From positions 806,001-870,000 of the forward strand of contig JACDQD010000104.1 of NCBI GenBank assembly GCA_019843655.1: DNA of 64,000 nucleotides. The letters are read 5' to 3'. The notes under the pieces are model-generated. The model made no database searches. It saw only the letters and a program-made list of their open reading frames with translations, and had not been told where the DNA came from. The position numbers and the translations under genes are program-made. Numbering within the stretch: the first letter of the stretch is position 1; every line of letters begins with the position of its first letter. Below are positions 59,201 to 64,000 of this stretch, one piece after another. The stretch is from Lethocerus indicus. Taxonomy: Eukaryota; Arthropoda; Insecta; Hemiptera; Belostomatidae.

Positions 59201-62200
59201 AAAATATGAAACATTTACCTGGCGGGTCTTCTCCCTGGCCCTACGTTATACCTACAATAATACCCATAATGAGATGATGAGATAGAGAATGTACAGGGAA
59301 CAAATCGTACACTTCACACATAACCCAAGGATTTACCATGATATGATTTTGATAATTCCTTTATGATTTAGGTTAAAAAAGAAAGTATTACAACATATTT
59401 CTTCGTACTATGCATTTCCTATGGGTTCAATTTCGTAATAAGTGAAATTCTGTGCACTACCTATATAAGTGTATGTGGTTAACCGTTCATTAAAAAATTT
59501 CACCACTCTCGACATAGTGGAAATATTAAAAATAGAACGGTGTCGAAATGGCTCGTTCTGTAAAATTGCAATCCTTTACTGACGACATTAAAGGGATTGG
59601 TGAGGGAACGAGGGTGTGACCGCAAGGTTAGAGGATTGCGACGTCTGCAGGTTGTCGGTGAGCCTCGCATCTCCCACTTGTGCGATGTGGACGAAAAATG
59701 TTCCAGCTCCCCGAACACAAAAACACGCCGCGCCTATCGGAACTTCAGAACCCGGTAACGAGACCGACCGAACACAAAAAAGGCAGACCGACGTTCGTCG
59801 GGCTCCGGCCTTTGAATTATTTTTATTCAATGACTCCGCGTATCGTCTCCCTCCCTTTGAACTTATCCGACGCCTTTGCCCTTTTGGGGAACGTAGGAAA
59901 GGGACCCCTCCCGTCAATAAACGTTGCCCTTTGTCGGCACCGTGCGGGAGCAGGGCTCGGATGAGCGGCAAGACAGGGTGCCACCATCCGCGTTTTTTAA
60001 GAGCACCGGCAGTCGGGATCCCCGACAAAAGATAGAATCCTGAGTGCAGCGTTAGAGACACGTCCCTACATGTTACTTTAAATTAAATGGATATATGTGT
60101 CATCATACCATGTGCACATCAGCCACGATGCGTTTTTACAAGTAAAACTATCGCAGCTTATCAAGCGTAATGCGAGTTGTGCAGTTACACGAACCTTAGA
60201 TGCACTGTTGCCTAAAGTTATTCAATTCCTTTTTTTATTCGTACATAATACAATTATAACCATCAACTAATACAATAATTATTATTCAATAATAATAATG
60301 CATAAGTACATTTCGGAAATTGGACTTGATTAAAGGTCTATCTCTGGCATACATGAGGATTACAATCAATTTATAATTTTTGATAGCATGATTAATGGAA
60401 AAGACGGATTACAGAAACATCAGCTTTTAATCTATTAATGCTGTAAATATTCTCATGAGGACAATAAATAAGGTAAAAAATTAGTCCTTAGCTCTTCCAG
60501 TTGGCTATGAATTTTAGAATGTGTCCGAATGCATTAATTTTTTTTAGTCCGTTTTTTCGGAGCGGTAATCACCGAATGTACCGCAATTTTAAAAATGGAT
60601 ATCCTGTGCCGTTATTTTTTAAATTACAGAAACCCGCTTAACATCCAATTAGTCGAATGCCGCCCGGATTTCACCGCGTTACTTTATATACAGTGACAAC
60701 ACAGTGGGATAATGTTCTGCTGTCCTGCAGGTTAGTGTACGTAGCGCCCAAACTACCAACTATCGCATTACTAGAATATAAATTCAAAAGGAAACATTAT
60801 CCGTTTATTACCCGCCCGCCAGCCGGTTTGAAAAACTAACGCACGAATCCTTTTGGCACAGTGATGTGTAGGAATTGTTTCGGGATTGGGGTGAGAAACG
60901 CAGGATTAAAAGCTGTAGCCTTAATTGTTGTTACGGCGGAGCGTTTTCCGCATTACCTTAAACGGGAAGGTTCATTAATTTATTTTTCGAGGCGTAGGTG
61001 TAAAAAGTAATCGCCCCTCTCCCGTTTTAACGAGGCAATTAATCAGGGGGAACGGGGCTGTATAAATTGTGGCCGGGCGAACACCCTTCGACGTCGCGCC
61101 GAATAAACAGAATACGCTGTGTTAGCCGCTATCGGCCGCTGTGTTGTTGGCGGCAGAAAGGCGCCAAAAGTCGGGAATAAAAAAAATATTTCCAGCCCTG
61201 AGAAGGCATTAAGAATACGCGCTGTGCAGCCATCTTTCTGCCTCTTACCGGATGTCAGGTTCTAGATTATAATCGGCTCAGAAAACTCAGCCGAGAAATC
61301 GTTTACTGATAGCCTAATGCGAGGGCGAGACATCCGATAAATTTCAGGCCTGTCTTCTTCCGGCCAATTCGTAAGTAAACTTTATCAAAGGCAAGAGACA
61401 TCTTTTGGTTTAATTTAACCTCGTAACGCGCCTTCTCGAAATTGGATTGTGTCTGTACAATCCCAATGTGCTGTTAAATGGATAACAATTTTTATACTGA
61501 AAATTAATACTCAAATTAACGCATTCCTTTCCAAAAATGAAAAAATTAGAGCTGAATAACTTGTGCGCGAATCCGCTATAAAACAAGAACATAAATCTGT
61601 TAACAATTCCTCGTTATTAATTAATTGTAATTATAAAGTTAGTCGAGCGTTAGTCAGAATTATCCCACAAAGGTCGGCCTAAGTGACGAAGTGATTATAA
61701 TTAAGATAAAGATAACAACTTCTGCCAATGCTGCACTATCAGATCCTCGTGAGCATATCTCACGGTGCAGATTGTCCCATTCAGAGTAGTTACTGAGGGA
61801 TGAGGGGAGTTAATACTGAGTGCAGTAAGACAGTAGGCCTGAAGACGACGAAATAAGCCCTGGGATGGAAAACGGAATGTTTTATATTATATACACGGGG
61901 AATTTGTTTATTATCGTTAGGTTTAAATAATAATGCATTATCTAATGTTGGAATAATACAATATATTTCTAAAAATTAAGGATAAATCTGTACACCCATA
62001 AAAACTCTAATCTCGGTCCTTATAATAAGTAAGGGCGCTCTTTCTCGAAACCGGGTCTGACCTTTCCCAAAGTCCAATATGTGAAACCGAAACCGGAGCG
62101 CGGTAGCGAATCGGAAAACGGTTTTCCACCAGCTCCGGACATCGTTTCCGATTTTCCACTGGGCTTAATTTGATATATAACGCCCGGAGTCTCGGAGAAA

Positions 62201-64000
62201 GTGGCCGGGAATGTTTTCAAGTGCCCCACTCGAATCCAATCGTAAACGGGCTCCCTACAGCCGAGTTACGGGCCTCGGGGAAGAAAAAATAAGAAGAACG
62301 GCGACGTAAAACAGTCGGGAAAAACGGTTTTGAACTCGGATTTCATCGCCCGAGGGGAATATTAAATTTTACAACTGGCTCGGAGGTTATTTATTTTTAT
62401 TTTCGGTCGGCCGAGATTGTTTTACCGCCGTTTGGAAAGTTATTCCGGGCCATTAATTTCGCGCGAAACCGTTGCATTTAACGCCCTTTTCCCCTTCGGC
62501 GAGCCGGCGGCATTACCGGGACCCACTAAATGTTTATTGTCTTCTCCCTTTACGAAGCATTTCACATTACTCTCAATCCTAATTCCGCCTCAGAAACAAT
62601 TGATGAAAACTTATGTAGTTCGCGAAATGACGGCGCCCAGGATACGAGCGACGCTAAATAAAATATTGTTGGTTACTGTATATAATTGGAAAGAAGAAAT
62701 TGACAGTTTTAAAGAAATATTTCATTTATATCACCGGATTCATATATCGTAATAACAATTTGTTTTCTTCAATATCACCTAGTTTGTTTCATTTACTCAC
62801 CAGTAGCATTCTGTAAGTAATACAGTAACAGTAATACAATTACGGAAGCAGTTCAGAACTAACGGAATGCTTCATTCCGCATCTGACATGCGGCTCAATA
62901 TATTGTTAAGCGAATTTAACTGAACATTTATCTATCTGTCAAATTATTTCTATCTATTAGTAAAATTCACTTTATTCATCCATTGAGAGCGCTATACGGA
63001 TCTTTGATTCCGAAGTTTAAATAATTTATTATCCATTATTATTTTGAATACGACTGGTGCGCCCGGTCTTAGTAGTTGGGAGGCGTTGCGTTTCGAATTC
63101 AAGTCGTATATCGACCTCGTCGAGTCGCCCATTACCAGTCTTGAGTCTTGAGGAGTGGTAGTGGGGCAGCCAGGGAGAGATGATGTCTCCCTGATAGGCA
63201 CACCGCCCAGAATTGATTCTGGCTCTAAGTGGCCAATTTTCGGATTCAAATGGGCAATCCTAGTCGGTCGGCCCCTTAAGTGGAGCCTGGCCCCCACTTG
63301 AACCGCTCAAGGGTAAGCGAGAGGGACCCGGGGACCCTGATGAAACCGCACGCGCGCCTCCGTCTCCACCTCACAATCATCAATAAGAATACGTCTTAAA
63401 CGATCATAATTTCTATAATTGTCAGTTAAATAATTTTAAAGTGGAATTAAATAAATGAGTCGAAATATTTCGATTTAAAAATCATTTAAATCGTCATTGG
63501 CAAATAGGAAAAAAGAGTTCTATTATCCGAGTAGGACTTTCTCACGGTATTGGGCTGTGATTGTACCATCGACTACAGTGGAGGTGCCTTCGTGAAAAAT
63601 GTTTAAAAAGACGTAAATAATAGGGCCAATTATAACCAAATCTTTCATCTACCGGCTTTCCCGTAGAGCCAATTTCGTGTTACCGCTTAGTAATTTACCT
63701 GAATTTATTCCATTTTTCCGAATTCCATATTTACCGTGTCAAGTAAAGTCTGCCTTAGACTGTAACGTGAAAACGAACACGCCAATCAGAAATAATTATA
63801 GGTTGTATGCCACATGGGGGGGACGGTGGTAACGAGGAATTTTCATGTCGATTAAGACGATTGGTAAAATTATTTTTGGGGCGAAGATCCGATTTTCGTT
63901 CGAGAATAAATTCGAAATAGTGTATATATGATTTAACCTCTTAATATAATGTATATTATGATTATTTGTGATTAACAGTATCAGTACACTTTGAGGGTGG
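56274..64000 (-). other. Probable DDR intron continuing beyond the window
   Basis: The exon at 56273 needs an upstream exon ending in phase 1, but no stretch encoding a discoidin (F5/8 C) domain or the LTDG-type segment before it was found up to 64000. The region is AT-rich with GC pockets at about 56890-57200, 59580-60010, 61000-61220, 62040-62530 and 63040-63370. Open frames there are compositional or unrecognised. The 5' part of the gene most likely lies outside the window. Confidence 0.55.

Noticed and set aside
59219..59251. Possible DDR micro-exon on the minus strand (donor CCAG|GTAAAT, upstream AG).
   Set aside because: A full 33-base exon would need a frame containing a stop to match the next exon's phase. 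Only a 22-base version fits, and it matches no DDR sequence.
59588..59700. Minus-strand VGDARLTDNLQT, faintly like the DDR GLGQLTDG segment.
   Set aside because: No usable donor follows and the flanking residues do not match the family.
59588..60061. Longest GC-pocket frames (139 and 157 codons) on opposite strands.
   Set aside because: Both strands open at once, no recognisable motif; treated as composition.

Overview
The window is animal nuclear DNA, most likely from an insect. It is AT-rich and carries genes split into short exons with GT..AG introns. It also holds jockey-like non-LTR retrotransposon fragments, a remnant with terminal inverted repeats, a tRNA-like SINE head and many simple repeats. 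No prokaryotic-style genes are present. Nearly all long open frames outside the two genes below sit in GC-rich pockets that are open in several frames by composition, so I do not call them.

Two genes can be read exon by exon, both on the minus strand. The first is an LMX1-type LIM-homeodomain transcription factor. Its six coding exons are 22128..21923, 14168..13951, 11355..11159, 9149..9029, 6657..6451 and 3119..2905. The phases agree at every junction. The product has two LIM domains, a homeodomain and the LMX1 signature [10 protein letters not shown] near its C terminus; it is 383 residues if translation starts at 22116. A non-coding first exon with a strong donor may lie near 33.7 kb at the edge of a GC-rich island.

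The second gene is the C-terminal two thirds of a discoidin-domain receptor (DDR-family receptor tyrosine kinase), in twelve exons from 56273 down to 45437. The exons cover the second extracellular domain, the transmembrane helix, the juxtamembrane region and the whole kinase domain. The N-terminal discoidin domain was not found and probably lies beyond base 64000. The kinase domain has Arg for the beta-3 Lys, HKD for HRD and DIA for DFG, so it looks like a pseudokinase.

Layout: 1-2.9 kb, Lmx1 3' flank; 2.9-22.1 kb, Lmx1 coding exons and introns; 22.1-33.7 kb, probable first intron or upstream region with GC islands, a TIR element and a SINE-like piece; 33.7-34.2 kb, possible promoter island; 34.3-41.2 kb, intergenic; 41.2-45.4 kb, an AT-rich, strongly CpG-depleted tract directly after the DDR stop, perhaps its long 3' UTR; 45.4-56.3 kb, DDR exons; 56.3-64 kb, probably a DDR intron.

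The two genes are unrelated in function: one is a nuclear patterning factor, the other a collagen-receptor-like membrane protein. They share only orientation.
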